From: CAZAMB01 sp964486335
Lineage (GTDB): Bacteria > Planctomycetota > Phycisphaerae > UBA1845
Direction of reading: 5' to 3'
Assembly: GCA_964486335.1 (NCBI GenBank)
Contig: CAZAMB010000006.1
Span: 62,001 to 126,000 of the forward strand
Length of the DNA: 64,000 bases
A program made the translations under genes and the position numbers. Shown here one piece after another: positions 1 to 7,646 of this stretch (within the stretch, counting starts at the first letter, position 1; every line of letters starts with the position of its first letter). The notes below the pieces were generated by a model. The model did not search any database and was not told the origin of the DNA. It saw nothing but the letters and a program-made list of their open reading frames with translations.

Positions 1-1321
1 TCCAATAACCGGCTTGAACAAATGTTGCGCCGGCGAAGGCGATGAGCGACGCAATCGCAGCGCCGCGGAAGATCAACTGGATCGTCGAGGTCGGCGCGGA
101 GTTCCTGACACGAAGAAACTCCCGAACACTCCACGCGACCATGATGAACAATCCGATGTAGGGAATGTAGGTGTAGCGGTCGGCCCGCGCCTGTCCGCCG
201 ACCTGCACCAGCCCGATCACCGGCACCAGCGTTCCTACGAACCAGAACCAGCCGACCGCAAGCCAGGGGCGTTTTCGCAGGTTCACGACAACCGCGATCG
301 TCACACCCGCTAGAACCGCGCCCGCGAGGAAAACCTCGACCATCGGCGGCATCCTGAGCGGATGCGGATAATAAACCGCCAACCCCGCAGGCCAGATCGC
401 AGACAGGAGGTATTTCGCATACGACACGACTGCATTGGCGACGCGCACTTCAAAGGAGGCCATCGTCACCGTCATCATCGCGCCACCCGCGCGCTGGGCC
501 AGCACGGTTACAAAGCTCGAAGCCGCTGCCAGCAGCAGCAAGGGAACTTTTTCGGCGAACAACTTCCCGAAGCACGTGAATCGGTCTTGCAAATTGGTCG
601 ACGCAACGTGCGTTCGACCCAGAGGCCAATAGTCGAAAAGAAGGAACAAGAAGGGGAGCGTGACCAGCATCGGCTTGGCGGACAAGCCCAGCGCGAACAA
701 AATGAACACGATTGCGTACCGTGCGATGGAAATTCGCTCGAAATACCAAACGTAGGCCATCGCCGCGAGCAATCCGAAACAAGTGCTCAAAACGTCTTTC
801 CGCTCAGCGACCCACGCGACCGATTCCACGTGTGCCGGATGCAGTCCGAACGCCGCCGCGACGAAGACACTGGGCCAGCACGCTCCCGTCATTCGCCGAA
901 AAAGCAGAAACATCAGAACCGTGTTCAACGCATGAAGGAGCAGACTCGAGAAGTGATGCCCAGCCGGGTTCAGGCCGAACAACTCGCAATCGAGCATGTG
1001 CGACCACCACGTCAGCGGATGCCAGTTGGAAGCCCTCGTCGCGGTGAGCGCCCAGACGATCCCATCGCGCGTCAGGCCCTTCTGGACCACTTCGTTTTCC
1101 GTGACGTAGACGCGATCGTCGAGATAAACGAAGTCGTTGCTGAGGATGCGACCAAACGCCAGGAAAACAGTACCAGCCAGCAGAATCGAAATCATCACGG
1201 CGCGGCGAGTCGATCCTGCTTGATCCGTCGCGATCACCGCCGTTTGCGAATTCAGAGGAGAACCGGCAATTGCCGATTTCGACTCCGTCCGGTTCTTTTT
1301 GGTTTTCCCCTGATGTCCCAT
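1..1321 (-). CDS. PMT/TMTC-like multi-membrane protein, C-terminus cut by window edge
   Basis: Reading from an ATG at 1321 gives an unbroken frame of 440 codons that runs off base 1, so the C-terminus is missing. A short polar N-terminus is followed by a membrane segment at about residues 41-60 and then the acidic loop NDFVYLDDRVYVTEN. The motifs HPLTWWSHMLDCELFGLNP and FGLHPAHVESVAWVAERKD come next, followed by many further hydrophobic helices. These motifs mark the large bacterial membrane proteins related to protein O-mannosyltransferases and TMTC proteins, which usually end in TPR repeats; any TPR part lies outside the window. The substrate is unknown. The gene diverges from the glycosyltransferase at 1446 across a gap of about 125 bp. 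Confidence 0.85.
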   Translation of the reverse strand, partial: MGHQGKTKKNRTESKSAIAGSPLNSQTAVIATDQAGSTRRAVMISILLAGTVFLAFGRILSNDFVYLDDRVYVTENEVVQKGLTRDGIVWALTATRASNWHPLTWWSHMLDCELFGLNPAGHHFSSLLLHALNTVLMFLLFRRMTGACWPSVFVAAAFGLHPAHVESVAWVAERKDVLSTCFGLLAAMAYVWYFERISIARYAIVFILFALGLSAKPMLVTLPFLFLLFDYWPLGRTHVASTNLQDRFTCFGKLFAEKVPLLLLAAASSFVTVLAQRAGGAMMTVTMASFEVRVANAVVSYAKYLLSAIWPAGLAVYYPHPLRMPPMVEVFLAGAVLAGVTIAVVVNLRKRPWLAVGWFWFVGTLVPVIGLVQVGGQARADRYTYIPYIGLFIMVAWSVREFLRVRNSAPTSTIQLIFRGAAIASLIAFAGATFVQAGYW

Positions 1322-1445
1322 CGACTCCGCCTTCGCTCCAAAATCGTCATTCCGTCGCTCGAGGTGCTTCAGGATACCAGACGATACGATTGCGTGAACT
1401 GCTCACGGCCTTTGGTGGTGGAACCGGTCGCGTTAGGATGCCGAC

Positions 1446-2192
1446 ATGTCCGACAAGGTCATCGTTGTATTACCGGCCTACAACGCCGCGAACACGCTTG
1501 AGCGCACGCTGGCCGACCTCGATCGCTCCAGCATCGCCGACATTATCGTCTGTGACGACGCCAGCACCGACGACACCGTGCGCATCGCCGAGCGGCTGCC
1601 CGTCACGCTCATTCGCCATGACCGCAATCGCGGCTACGGCGCCAATCAGAAGACATGCTACCGCGAGGCCCTCGGCCGCGGCGCGGACTACGTCGTCATG
1701 CTCCACCCGGACTACCAGTACGACGCCCGCGTCGTGCCGCACGCCGTTTCGTTTCTGAGGCTCGGCATCTGCGACGTGGTGCTGGGCAACCGGATTCGCA
1801 CGCGGGCCGAGACGCTCGGCGGAAAAATGCCGCCGATCAAATACTTCGCCAATCGCGGACTCACGTTCGTCGAGAACATTCTCGCCGGCCAGAACCTCGG
1901 CGAGTGGCACAGCGGGTTCCGGGCCTACACCCGCCGCACGCTGGAGACCATTCCGTTCCATCGCAACAGCGACGATTTCGTCTTCGACTCGCAGTTTCTC
2001 GTGCAGGCCGTCCACTTCGGATTCCGGCTTGGCGACGTGCCCGTCCCGGTGCGTTACTTCGACGAGGCCAGCAGCATCAACCTCCGCCGCTCGACCGTCT
2101 ACGCCTTGCAGACGCTCTGGACCTTCGCGAAGTGGTACGCCCACCGCGCGCTGCCGTATCGCTGCCCGCTGTTCAGCGCGGGCGATCGTTGA
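1446..2192 (+). CDS. Glycosyltransferase family 2 (DPM1-like)
   Basis: The 248-residue protein starts with the GT2 beta strand VIVVLPAYNAANTLERTL, then the nucleotide-binding DDAST (residues about 37-41), and an HPDYQYD stretch in place of the usual DxD metal site. GEWHSGFRAYTR in the second half is typical of dolichyl-phosphate-mannose-synthase-like enzymes. There are no clear membrane helices, so it is probably a soluble or peripheral enzyme moving a sugar from a nucleotide donor to a lipid or glycan acceptor. The acceptor cannot be read from sequence. The neighbouring PMT-like protein on the other strand would fit use of a lipid-linked sugar, but that is inference. Confidence 0.9.
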   Translation: MSDKVIVVLPAYNAANTLERTLADLDRSSIADIIVCDDASTDDTVRIAERLPVTLIRHDRNRGYGANQKTCYREALGRGADYVVMLHPDYQYDARVVPHAVSFLRLGICDVVLGNRIRTRAETLGGKMPPIKYFANRGLTFVENILAGQNLGEWHSGFRAYTRRTLETIPFHRNSDDFVFDSQFLVQAVHFGFRLGDVPVPVRYFDEASSINLRRSTVYALQTLWTFAKWYAHRALPYRCPLFSAGDR

Positions 2193-2266
2193 GCCGCGCG
2201 CCCTGCGCCGTCCCGCTTTGCAAGAATTGGTAGGGCGGGCTCCGGCGGGGTGACACTGTCGGGGTG

Positions 2267-2287
2267 CCACTGCTCTGTGAGCAGTGG
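2267..2287 (+). repeat. REP-like palindrome, left copy
   Basis: A 9-bp perfect stem, CCACTGCTC / GAGCAGTGG, with a TGT loop, preceded by GTG. It lies just beyond the 3' end of the RAYT gene. It is the reverse complement of the copy at 2866-2886 and matches the copy at 57027-57046 except for one base pair and the loop. Confidence 0.9.
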
Positions 2288-2293
2288 TCGTTC

Positions 2294-2851
2294 TCAAACG
2301 TCGGGCGGGTCCATTTGAAGTGGCACGTCGGTCCGGCCCTCCCAGAATCGCGCACTTGACCACTCCCAGTCTGTCGGACGATCGACGAGTCCGCGACGAA
2401 CCGGATTGGCGTGAATGTAGTCGATCACCGCGGGCACCGACTTTTCCTGAAAAATGTTCCTATCGAAACCACCGCCCGGCTGCCAGAACCGAAACACCGT
2501 TCGCGACGGATATTCAACAGTCATTCGGGCGAGCCATTCGTCCTGACCCATGCGTCGCAGGTACTCGCGTGCCGCCTCGCCGACCGGCCGTTTGAGTGCG
2601 GCGAGAATGCGACGCATTTCGTAATCCGCCTGTCGCGGCCGGAGAAGGACATGAACGTGTTCCGGCATGATGACGTAGGCCCAGAGGGCGAAGTCCATGG
2701 TTCGCCGCGCCGAATCCATTGCATCGATGGTCCAGCGGCGCGCACGATCGCGCGTCAGAAGCGGAAGCCGTCGAAAGCACGAGTAGGTCAGGAAATGAGC
2801 GTGGCCGGGCTCGTTCCAGGCTCGACGGGTCTTTCGGGGTGGCGCGTTCAC
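2294..2851 (-). CDS. REP-associated tyrosine transposase (RAYT, IS200-like Y1 family)
   Basis: The 185-residue frame opens with GTG. It has the HUH metal-binding motif PEHVHVLL (His65, His67) and the C-terminal block YIHANPVRRGLV, whose Tyr145 is the candidate nucleophile, followed by DWEWSSA. These are the hallmarks of RAYT/TnpA-REP proteins, single-copy relatives of IS200/IS605 transposases that cut and join single-stranded REP hairpins. The gene looks intact, with no frameshift. It sits between inverted REP palindromes, which supports the assignment. The biological role of RAYTs beyond REP spread is unsettled. Confidence 0.92.
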   Translation of the reverse strand: MNAPPRKTRRAWNEPGHAHFLTYSCFRRLPLLTRDRARRWTIDAMDSARRTMDFALWAYVIMPEHVHVLLRPRQADYEMRRILAALKRPVGEAAREYLRRMGQDEWLARMTVEYPSRTVFRFWQPGGGFDRNIFQEKSVPAVIDYIHANPVRRGLVDRPTDWEWSSARFWEGRTDVPLQMDPPDV

Positions 2852-2865
2852 GGCAAGGCACTATA

Positions 2866-2886
2866 CCACTGCTCACAGAGCAGTGG
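2866..2886 (-). repeat. REP-like palindrome, right copy
   Basis: The same 9-bp stem with an ACA loop on the plus strand, making it the exact reverse complement of 2267-2287. On the minus strand it also has GTG immediately 5' of the stem. It lies just upstream of the RAYT start codon at 2851. Confidence 0.9.
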
Positions 2887-3020
2887 CACACGTCGTCTCT
2901 CACGCTCTCAACAGTGCCATCGGCCAGGCTCCGCCCTTGACACCAGCGCGCTCATGGAAGTTCGCGGCTCGCAGGGTTTTAGGATAGGTTCTACATTGTG
3001 CGGCAGGAGGAGTTTCGTTG

Positions 3021-3159
3021 TCTAAGTAGGACCGCAGAATGACTTACCCAAACGGCACGGGCCAATGTATAGAGTCCGTGGATTGCCCTGCGTTCCGGGA
3101 CCGCGCGGGCTGAAGCCCGCGGCTCGCTAGCGTTAATTCTTTCCGCGTTCCTACTTAGA
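3021..3159. repeat. Small MITE-like element with 11-bp terminal inverted repeats and internal palindrome
   Basis: TCTAAGTAGGA at 3021-3031 is perfectly inverted as TCCTACTTAGA at 3149-3159, enclosing 117 bp. Inside, at 3104-3121, lies a second type of palindrome: CGCGGGCT, a GA loop, then AGCCCGCG. No credible coding frame is present. It occupies the gap of about 350 bp (2887-3234) between the RAYT element and the DUF362 gene. It looks like a non-autonomous element, but a second copy would be needed to prove mobility. Confidence 0.55.
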
Positions 3160-3234
3160 GACGCCGACCGTCTCACCTTGATTGAATCAAATCACAACAA
3201 CACCTTCGTTGCCGTGTTCCGGCTGGAAAGGTCT

Positions 3235-4272
3235 TTAGCCGCTGGTCAAGCTCTTCAAATGATCGGCTTCGAGAATCGTGAACCGCGTGCGGAGACCTGC
3301 GATCGATTCACCGCGTTGAGCGATGTTTTGTTCCTGTATCGCCCCCAATCGTCCTGATGCTTCGGTCAGGTATGCGATGGAGCGAGGATTCAGGTCCATC
3401 AGGCGCACGCAGGTCGCGTCCACCGCCGGAAGGTTGCGGCCCATGACAAGACAGCCGACCGGTTTGGGGGTTCCCATGATCGGCCCGTCGCCCTCCATCC
3501 CGACGATGCCATCGACAATGGCCAGGTGAGGCTTGACGGTCGCGTTGATGTCGAGAATGGACTTGTGGATGCCGGCGTAATGCAGGACGTTTTTCGGCCA
3601 GCCGTACACGATTCCCGGCATGACGCCGAACAGGTTTTTCATCGCACAGGTTACACCGGCCCAATGGTGCGTCTTTAGTTTCGGAACTGATACGATCCAG
3701 TCGGCGGCGAGCAGCGTTTTCGGAAGATAAAAGTGGCTCAAGTTCGTCCAGCGGCCTGCGTTGGGGACGGTTTCGATGTCGTCATGATTCAGATCGACGA
3801 AGGGAAGTCGGGCTTCGTCGATGGCCTTGCCCATGCCCGACTCGTCGAGCACGAGCCAACTGTCGCGACGATGACCCTGACCCTCGGCCACGACGATCTC
3901 CCTTGCGTCAAGCCGTCGAAACGCCTCGGCCGCCGCGAGTATGACGGCGGGATTCGTGTTGATGTGAGACAGGCCGCGAGCGGTTTCTACGAGATTGGGT
4001 TTCAGCAGGATCCGCTTGCCGCGAACGTGTTCTCGCGTGATGCCCAGTTCGGCGAGTCCGTCGGAGACCGTCGTCCACAAAGGGGCGTCGTAGGAGGGCG
4101 CTTTGGCGATCAACACGGCTTCGCGCCGCCCGCGTTCGTTGCGCGTGAACCGTGGGAGCACCGTGGCGATTCCTCCGCCCAAGACGACGGCCGCACCCAG
4201 ACCGATCATCTCACGGCGTGAGATTCCGCCGCGCGAATCTGTGGTCGTGATGACCGGAGAATATTTATCCAT
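3235..4272 (-). CDS. DUF362 domain protein with Tat-type signal
   Basis: The 345-residue protein starts at an ATG. It has a twin-arginine-like leader (SRREM, then a hydrophobic stretch at about residues 24-40), so export through Tat is likely. The body matches the DUF362 family: KPNLVE, VPKLKTHHWAGVTCAMKNLFG and DGIVGMEGDGP are its conserved stretches. Many DUF362 proteins carry 4Fe-4S ferredoxin motifs, but no such cysteine cluster is seen here. Its start overlaps the end of the upstream squalene-cyclase-like gene by 8 bp, so the two are almost certainly co-translated. The biochemical function of the family is not established. Confidence 0.88.
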   Translation of the reverse strand: MDKYSPVITTTDSRGGISRREMIGLGAAVVLGGGIATVLPRFTRNERGRREAVLIAKAPSYDAPLWTTVSDGLAELGITREHVRGKRILLKPNLVETARGLSHINTNPAVILAAAEAFRRLDAREIVVAEGQGHRRDSWLVLDESGMGKAIDEARLPFVDLNHDDIETVPNAGRWTNLSHFYLPKTLLAADWIVSVPKLKTHHWAGVTCAMKNLFGVMPGIVYGWPKNVLHYAGIHKSILDINATVKPHLAIVDGIVGMEGDGPIMGTPKPVGCLVMGRNLPAVDATCVRLMDLNPRSIAYLTEASGRLGAIQEQNIAQRGESIAGLRTRFTILEADHLKSLTSG

Positions 4273-5164
4273 GACGAACTGCCTCCGCGGCGCGAATCAG
4301 CGGACAAGGTTGTGCGTCGGCCAGCAGCAGCAGCGCATCGAACACCGGCTGCGCCATTCCCACTTCGAGCCTGGCCGCACAATCTCGCAGCGCTTCCTCG
4401 CTCCAGGACGGGCGCTCGCTCCATGCTCCGAGACCGATCAATCCCCATCCCAGCGACATGGGCGTACGAACGCTCGCAAGCTCGTTGTGCAGATAATTGA
4501 TCCCGGCGCGAATCGGTTCCGACATCTGCTCTCCCGCGAGGGCGGCGAGCGCCATGCCGGTCTGTGCCGGAAATGGGCGCAAGTGATTGTCAAAGATGCG
4601 CCGGTTCCCGTAGTTCCAGCCGGCAGCGGGAATGCCGCGGTCCAGAAGCAACTCGACCGCTTCTCGGGTGCGGGGGTGGTCGCTCAGATCGCTGCAGCGC
4701 AGCGCGAGAATCGCATACGAGGTCGGCTCGACCCATGAGTGCGTGTTGGCGACCCAACCCCAACCGGCCAGCTGCGTATTGTGACCGTACACGGCCGGGT
4801 CTGATTTGAACGTCAGGCCGCGCGTTTGGAGCAGCCACTCTGTCGCGCGGTTGCAAGGGTCGGCGTAGCGATCGCCAAGTATTTCAGTCGAGCGTCGCCA
4901 CGCCAGAATCGCCAGCGACGTCGGCCAACAGGGCGACGACGTGGTCGCATTGATGGCGACCGATCCGTTATCTTGCTGACACTGAATGAGCCAGTTCAGC
5001 GAGCGCGAGATGACGGTTGAAGCGTCCGATCTTGCCGACAGCGCAATACAAGCCAGCGCCGTGGGTTCGGCACTAGCGGACTGCCCAGTCCTATAACCGC
5101 AACCACCGTCGGGTCGCAATGCGGATATAAGCCGTTGATGGGCGGATTGTTGCCAGCTGATCAT
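4265..5164 (-). CDS. Prenyltransferase/squalene-cyclase-type repeat protein
   Basis: The 299-residue protein has no signal peptide and is built of alpha-barrel repeats with the spacing of squalene-hopene-cyclase/prenyltransferase beta-subunit repeats: DGGCGYRTG followed by AEPTALACIALSA, DNGSV, and WVEPTSYAILALR, ending in PAQTGMALAAL. The catalytic DxDD motif of true class II terpene cyclases is not visible, and the protein is about half the length of a hopene cyclase, so it is probably not an authentic cyclase. It is the first gene of a two-gene operon with the DUF362 protein. Function unknown. Confidence 0.75.
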   Translation of the reverse strand: MISWQQSAHQRLISALRPDGGCGYRTGQSASAEPTALACIALSARSDASTVISRSLNWLIQCQQDNGSVAINATTSSPCWPTSLAILAWRRSTEILGDRYADPCNRATEWLLQTRGLTFKSDPAVYGHNTQLAGWGWVANTHSWVEPTSYAILALRCSDLSDHPRTREAVELLLDRGIPAAGWNYGNRRIFDNHLRPFPAQTGMALAALAGEQMSEPIRAGINYLHNELASVRTPMSLGWGLIGLGAWSERPSWSEEALRDCAARLEVGMAQPVFDALLLLADAQPCPLIRAAEAVRHG

Positions 5165-5479
5165 ATCTCACTTGGTCATCGTCGGTGTCGAATGACGGCT
5201 AAAGGCACCTCATTTCGCAAAAGACTTCGCCTTGCTTCGAATGCCGCTTCGAAGATTCTTTCTTTTGTATCTGTCCGCGAGTTCTATCGGACGCGGGCAA
5301 AGCGCCTGCCGCTTCCGATTGCAGTTTGTCGATTCCAAAATGAAAAAAATCATACGAAAAGTCTGCCGGGATTTGCTTCCGCCCCAATTGTATCTGACGC
5401 TGAACGAGACGATCCGCGCGTCGGCGCTTCGGTTCGTGTGGTTCGGTTGGCGCCGTCCGCCAATGAAGGGGGGAAGCAG
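5165..5479. other. Intergenic region upstream of the Tad locus
   Basis: About 315 bp between the divergent squalene-cyclase-like gene and the first flp gene. I see no convincing gene. It must hold the promoter of the pilin. CTTCGAA (5235-5241) and TTCGAAG (5248-5254) form an inverted pair with a 6-bp spacer that could be an operator, but no clear -35/-10 pair could be assigned. Confidence 0.5.
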
Positions 5480-5671
5480 ATGATCGGCAAACTTGCCCGC
5501 AAATCCGCGGAGTTTCTTCGGTCCGAAGAAGGGCCCACCGCAACGGAATATGCCGTTTTGATTGCGGTCATTTGCGTCGCGGCCATCGGCGCCCTGAGCA
5601 GCTTCGGCGATCACATGAACAACATGTATCTGAGCATTGCGTCGACGGTTCCGGCCGGGTCGGGGTCGTGA
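5480..5671 (+). CDS. flp: Flp-type type IVb pilin, copy 1
   Basis: A 63-residue prepilin. The ATG at 5480 is chosen because a GGGGGA ribosome site lies just upstream and because it gives the short basic leader expected of Flp pilins. The class IVb cleavage site is EEG|PTATEYAVLIAV, with Glu at +5 and Tyr at +6 of the mature chain, followed by the hydrophobic polymerisation helix. TadV is expected to process it. It is exported and assembled into the Tad pilus for adhesion and surface colonisation. It heads the Tad cluster and is 311 bp from a second pilin gene. Confidence 0.92.
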   Translation: MIGKLARKSAEFLRSEEGPTATEYAVLIAVICVAAIGALSSFGDHMNNMYLSIASTVPAGSGS

Positions 5672-5982
5672 AGTTGTGCGAGCATGAGTTTGCCCGGCGC
5701 TATCGTGTTTCGTAGGTTGAAAGTAGCCAATGATCGGTTTGCTCGCTTCATGGTAGCAGCCGCAGTGGGGTTTAGAGTACGGGTCCGGTTCAAATGCAAA
5801 GTTGAAGATCGCGGCAGGAGTCGCGGCGCCGGAACCGTGAACAAAATGTGTTGAATCGCCCGTCGCCCGGGGAGGCGCGGGTTGTCGCATCTGGAGGGGC
5901 AGGGCCGTCCGTGGCGCCTGTACGACCTTCGAAATCTTGCCGGGTCGCCTGTGGCGGCCCCAGTTGGAGAGGAGTTTAGGCT
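5672..5982. other. Intergenic region between the two pilin genes
   Basis: About 311 bp with no credible ORF. A G/C-rich stretch near 5860-5880 (CGCCCGTCGCCCGGGGAGGCGCGGG) could form secondary structure but has no U-run after it. A spacer of this size could carry a separate promoter for the second pilin. I cannot point to one. Confidence 0.4.
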
Positions 5983-6171
5983 ATGAAGGGTTTCGTGAAT
6001 ACTGTCAAGTGCTTCCTGAAGTCGGAAGACGGTCCGACCGCGACCGAATACGCGGTCATGCTGGCCCTGATCATCATCGTCGCCCTTGGCGCGATTACGG
6101 GGTTGGGCACCACGGTCGATTCGATTTTCACGAACGTGGACAGCAGCCTGCCGACCGGCAGCTCGTCGTGA
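5983..6171 (+). CDS. flp: Flp-type type IVb pilin, copy 2
   Basis: A 62-residue prepilin with a strong GGAGAGGAG site before its ATG. The leader ends SEDG and the mature chain starts PTATEYAVMLALIII, with the same Glu+5/Tyr+6 pair as copy 1. The two pilins share the leader-helix block but differ in the C-terminal tail (SIFTNVDSSLPTGSSS here). Paralogous flp genes at the head of a tad locus are common; one is usually the major pilin. Which one is major cannot be read from sequence. Confidence 0.93.
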   Translation: MKGFVNTVKCFLKSEDGPTATEYAVMLALIIIVALGAITGLGTTVDSIFTNVDSSLPTGSSS

Positions 6172-6353
6172 TCGGCGGCGTAGCCGACGGCGTGCTCCTC
6201 GTAGAGCCGCCCCAGGCACGGTTGGTGTAACACTTCCGGGCGGTGGGCGCTGTCGTCATGGCGGCGCCCACCGACCCGCACTCTCAAGGTCTCGCCGGGT
6301 CGCCGCCTTGGGAACAATGGCATTCAAGCAAGAGTCGTGGAGAGCGTGATTCT

Positions 6354-6908
6354 ATGGACAGCGGATTCTGGCAACTGACCTGCGCTATCTTGGTTCCCGG
6401 TATCTTACTCGCATCATGGATCGACTATGCGCAACGGCGAGTGCCCAACTGGCTGAACTTGCTTCTTATCGTCATTGGATTCGTGGTCCAGGGCATGTAC
6501 TTCGGATTCTCCGGGCTTGCCGCCGGGTTCTGGGGAATGTGGACGGGATTCGGCTTGTTGATTGTCCCCTGGCTGATGAAGGGCATGGGCGCCGGCGACG
6601 TCAAACTCATGGCGGCCATCGGCGTCTGGATGGGCCCGTTGCTGACGCTTTATTCGTTCGCGTTGGGCGCGGTGTTCGGTGGAGTCGCCGCCGTGGTCAT
6701 GATTCTCTCGACCGGTCGATTGCGAATGGCCTGCGTCAACGTCGGCGTGATCCTCGCCAAGTGCTCGAATCCGCAGACGGCCTTCAGTGAATTCGGGTCC
6801 GCCAAGAGTTTCGGCGCGACCTCGCAGTTGCTTCCATACGGCGTGCCGTTGACGGCGGGAACGCTTGTCATTCTGGCCGCGAGAGTATTTGGCTGGTGGG
6901 GAGTATAA
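6354..6908 (+). CDS. tadV: Prepilin peptidase TadV/CpaA (A24 family)
   Basis: The 184-residue membrane protein from the ATG at 6354 (GGAG upstream) starts directly at the first membrane helix; an in-frame start at 6243 would add 37 non-family residues. It has the two aspartates of the A24 aspartic peptidases: Asp in SWIDYAQRRVPNWLN and Asp in GMGAGDVKLMAAIG (the GxGD motif). It has about six transmembrane segments. It removes the leader of the Flp pilins and of the TadE pseudopilin, and acts in the inner membrane. It lacks the methylase domain of PilD. It is followed after 2 bp by tadE. Confidence 0.93.
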   Translation: MDSGFWQLTCAILVPGILLASWIDYAQRRVPNWLNLLLIVIGFVVQGMYFGFSGLAAGFWGMWTGFGLLIVPWLMKGMGAGDVKLMAAIGVWMGPLLTLYSFALGAVFGGVAAVVMILSTGRLRMACVNVGVILAKCSNPQTAFSEFGSAKSFGATSQLLPYGVPLTAGTLVILAARVFGWWGV

Positions 6909-6910
6909 CG

Positions 6911-7354
6911 ATGCAACATCGACGAAACTTGCGGAGGTGGCTGCGCGGCAACGACGATCAGCGCCGACGAGGCGCCGCGATCGTGGAGTTTGCGGTGATC
7001 CTTCCGCTGCTGCTGACGATCTTGTTCGGCATCATTGAATACGGCTGGGTGTTCATGGTCCGTCAGACGCTCCAGACCGCGGCTCGCGAAGGTTGCCGCC
7101 TCGCCGTTTTGCAGACGGCCTCTGCACCTTATTCCGACGTCACCGATCGAATCGCTCAGGTCATGGGTCCGACGGGACTGACCTCTTACACGGTCAACAT
7201 GACCCATGCGACGAGTTCATCGCCGGTGGAGACCGTTGAGGTGCAGATTCCCTACAGCGACGTTTCGCTGATGGGTGGTTTCTTTGGAACCCATTCCAGC
7301 AACCTCGCGGGAAGTTGCAGCATGCGCAAGGAAGGGTTCACTGGAGGAAGCTGA
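6911..7354 (+). CDS. tadE: TadE-like pseudopilin
   Basis: 147 residues from the ATG at 6911, which has GGGGAG seven bases upstream; an ATG at 6896 overlaps tadV and lacks a site. The N-terminus shows a prepilin-like cleavage site RRG|AAIVEFAVILPLLL with Glu at +5, then a membrane helix and GCRLAVL, as in the TadE family. TadE proteins are minor pseudopilins needed for Flp pilus biogenesis. The gene lies directly after the peptidase that should process it. No TadF or TadG partner is seen in the window. Confidence 0.9.
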   Translation: MQHRRNLRRWLRGNDDQRRRGAAIVEFAVILPLLLTILFGIIEYGWVFMVRQTLQTAAREGCRLAVLQTASAPYSDVTDRIAQVMGPTGLTSYTVNMTHATSSSPVETVEVQIPYSDVSLMGGFFGTHSSNLAGSCSMRKEGFTGGS

Positions 7355-7395
7355 TTCTCGGACCTGGCGGAGGACCGAAAAACCAAATGCCGATG

Positions 7396-7427
7396 GGCCG
7401 CGACCGAAGCAACGGGACGCGGCCTTT
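7396..7427 (+). terminator. Possible terminator after tadE
   Basis: GGCCGCG (7396-7402) pairs with CGCGGCC (7418-7424), with a 15-nt loop, followed by TTT and a little further by TTTT. The stem is short and the U-run weak, so it may only attenuate transcription into cpaB, which starts 220 bp downstream. Confidence 0.35.
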
Positions 7428-7646
7428 CGCGTTTTGGATCGGTTCGACGGCCAATCCCGGTGCCCACGGCGACGCGGGAAAGATTTTTCGGTCCGTAGGT
7501 CCAATTGAGGGCAAAACAATCCGATAAATGAATCGAGTTTGAGGACAGCAGGCGGTTGCTCCGCACGGTCAGACCCGCACCGATTGGAGCGGCGGGCAGA
7601 AACAGCGACCGTAGCCCGAATGGGCACAGATAGCAAAGGACGACGT

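Larger units (their letters stand above)
2231..2940. mobile_element. RAYT/REP composite element with inverted palindromic ends
   Basis: A REP-associated tyrosine transposase gene is bracketed by two 21-bp palindromes that are exact reverse complements of each other (2267-2287 and 2866-2886). Similarity continues outward. The left flank, read inward from 2231, and the right flank, read inward from about 2938 on the other strand, both start GGGCGG, continue G/C-rich, and share CACTGTT/CACTGTC and then GTGCCACTGCTC. The outer limits are approximate. I see no target-site duplication, as expected for RAYT elements, which use HUH single-strand chemistry. Confidence 0.7.

Noticed and set aside
362..1501. 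Plus-strand open frame of 379 codons
   Set aside because: It is Arg/His-rich with no family features and is the complement of the PMT/TMTC-like gene, whose protein on the minus strand is clearly membrane-type and conserved.
2991..3176. Minus-strand 61-codon frame over the MITE-like repeat
   Set aside because: Entirely within the repeat; composition set by the palindrome; no ribosome site.
5203..5220. GGCACCTCATTTCGC as a sigma-54 promoter before flp
   Set aside because: The distance between the GG and GC elements is one base too long for sigma-54.
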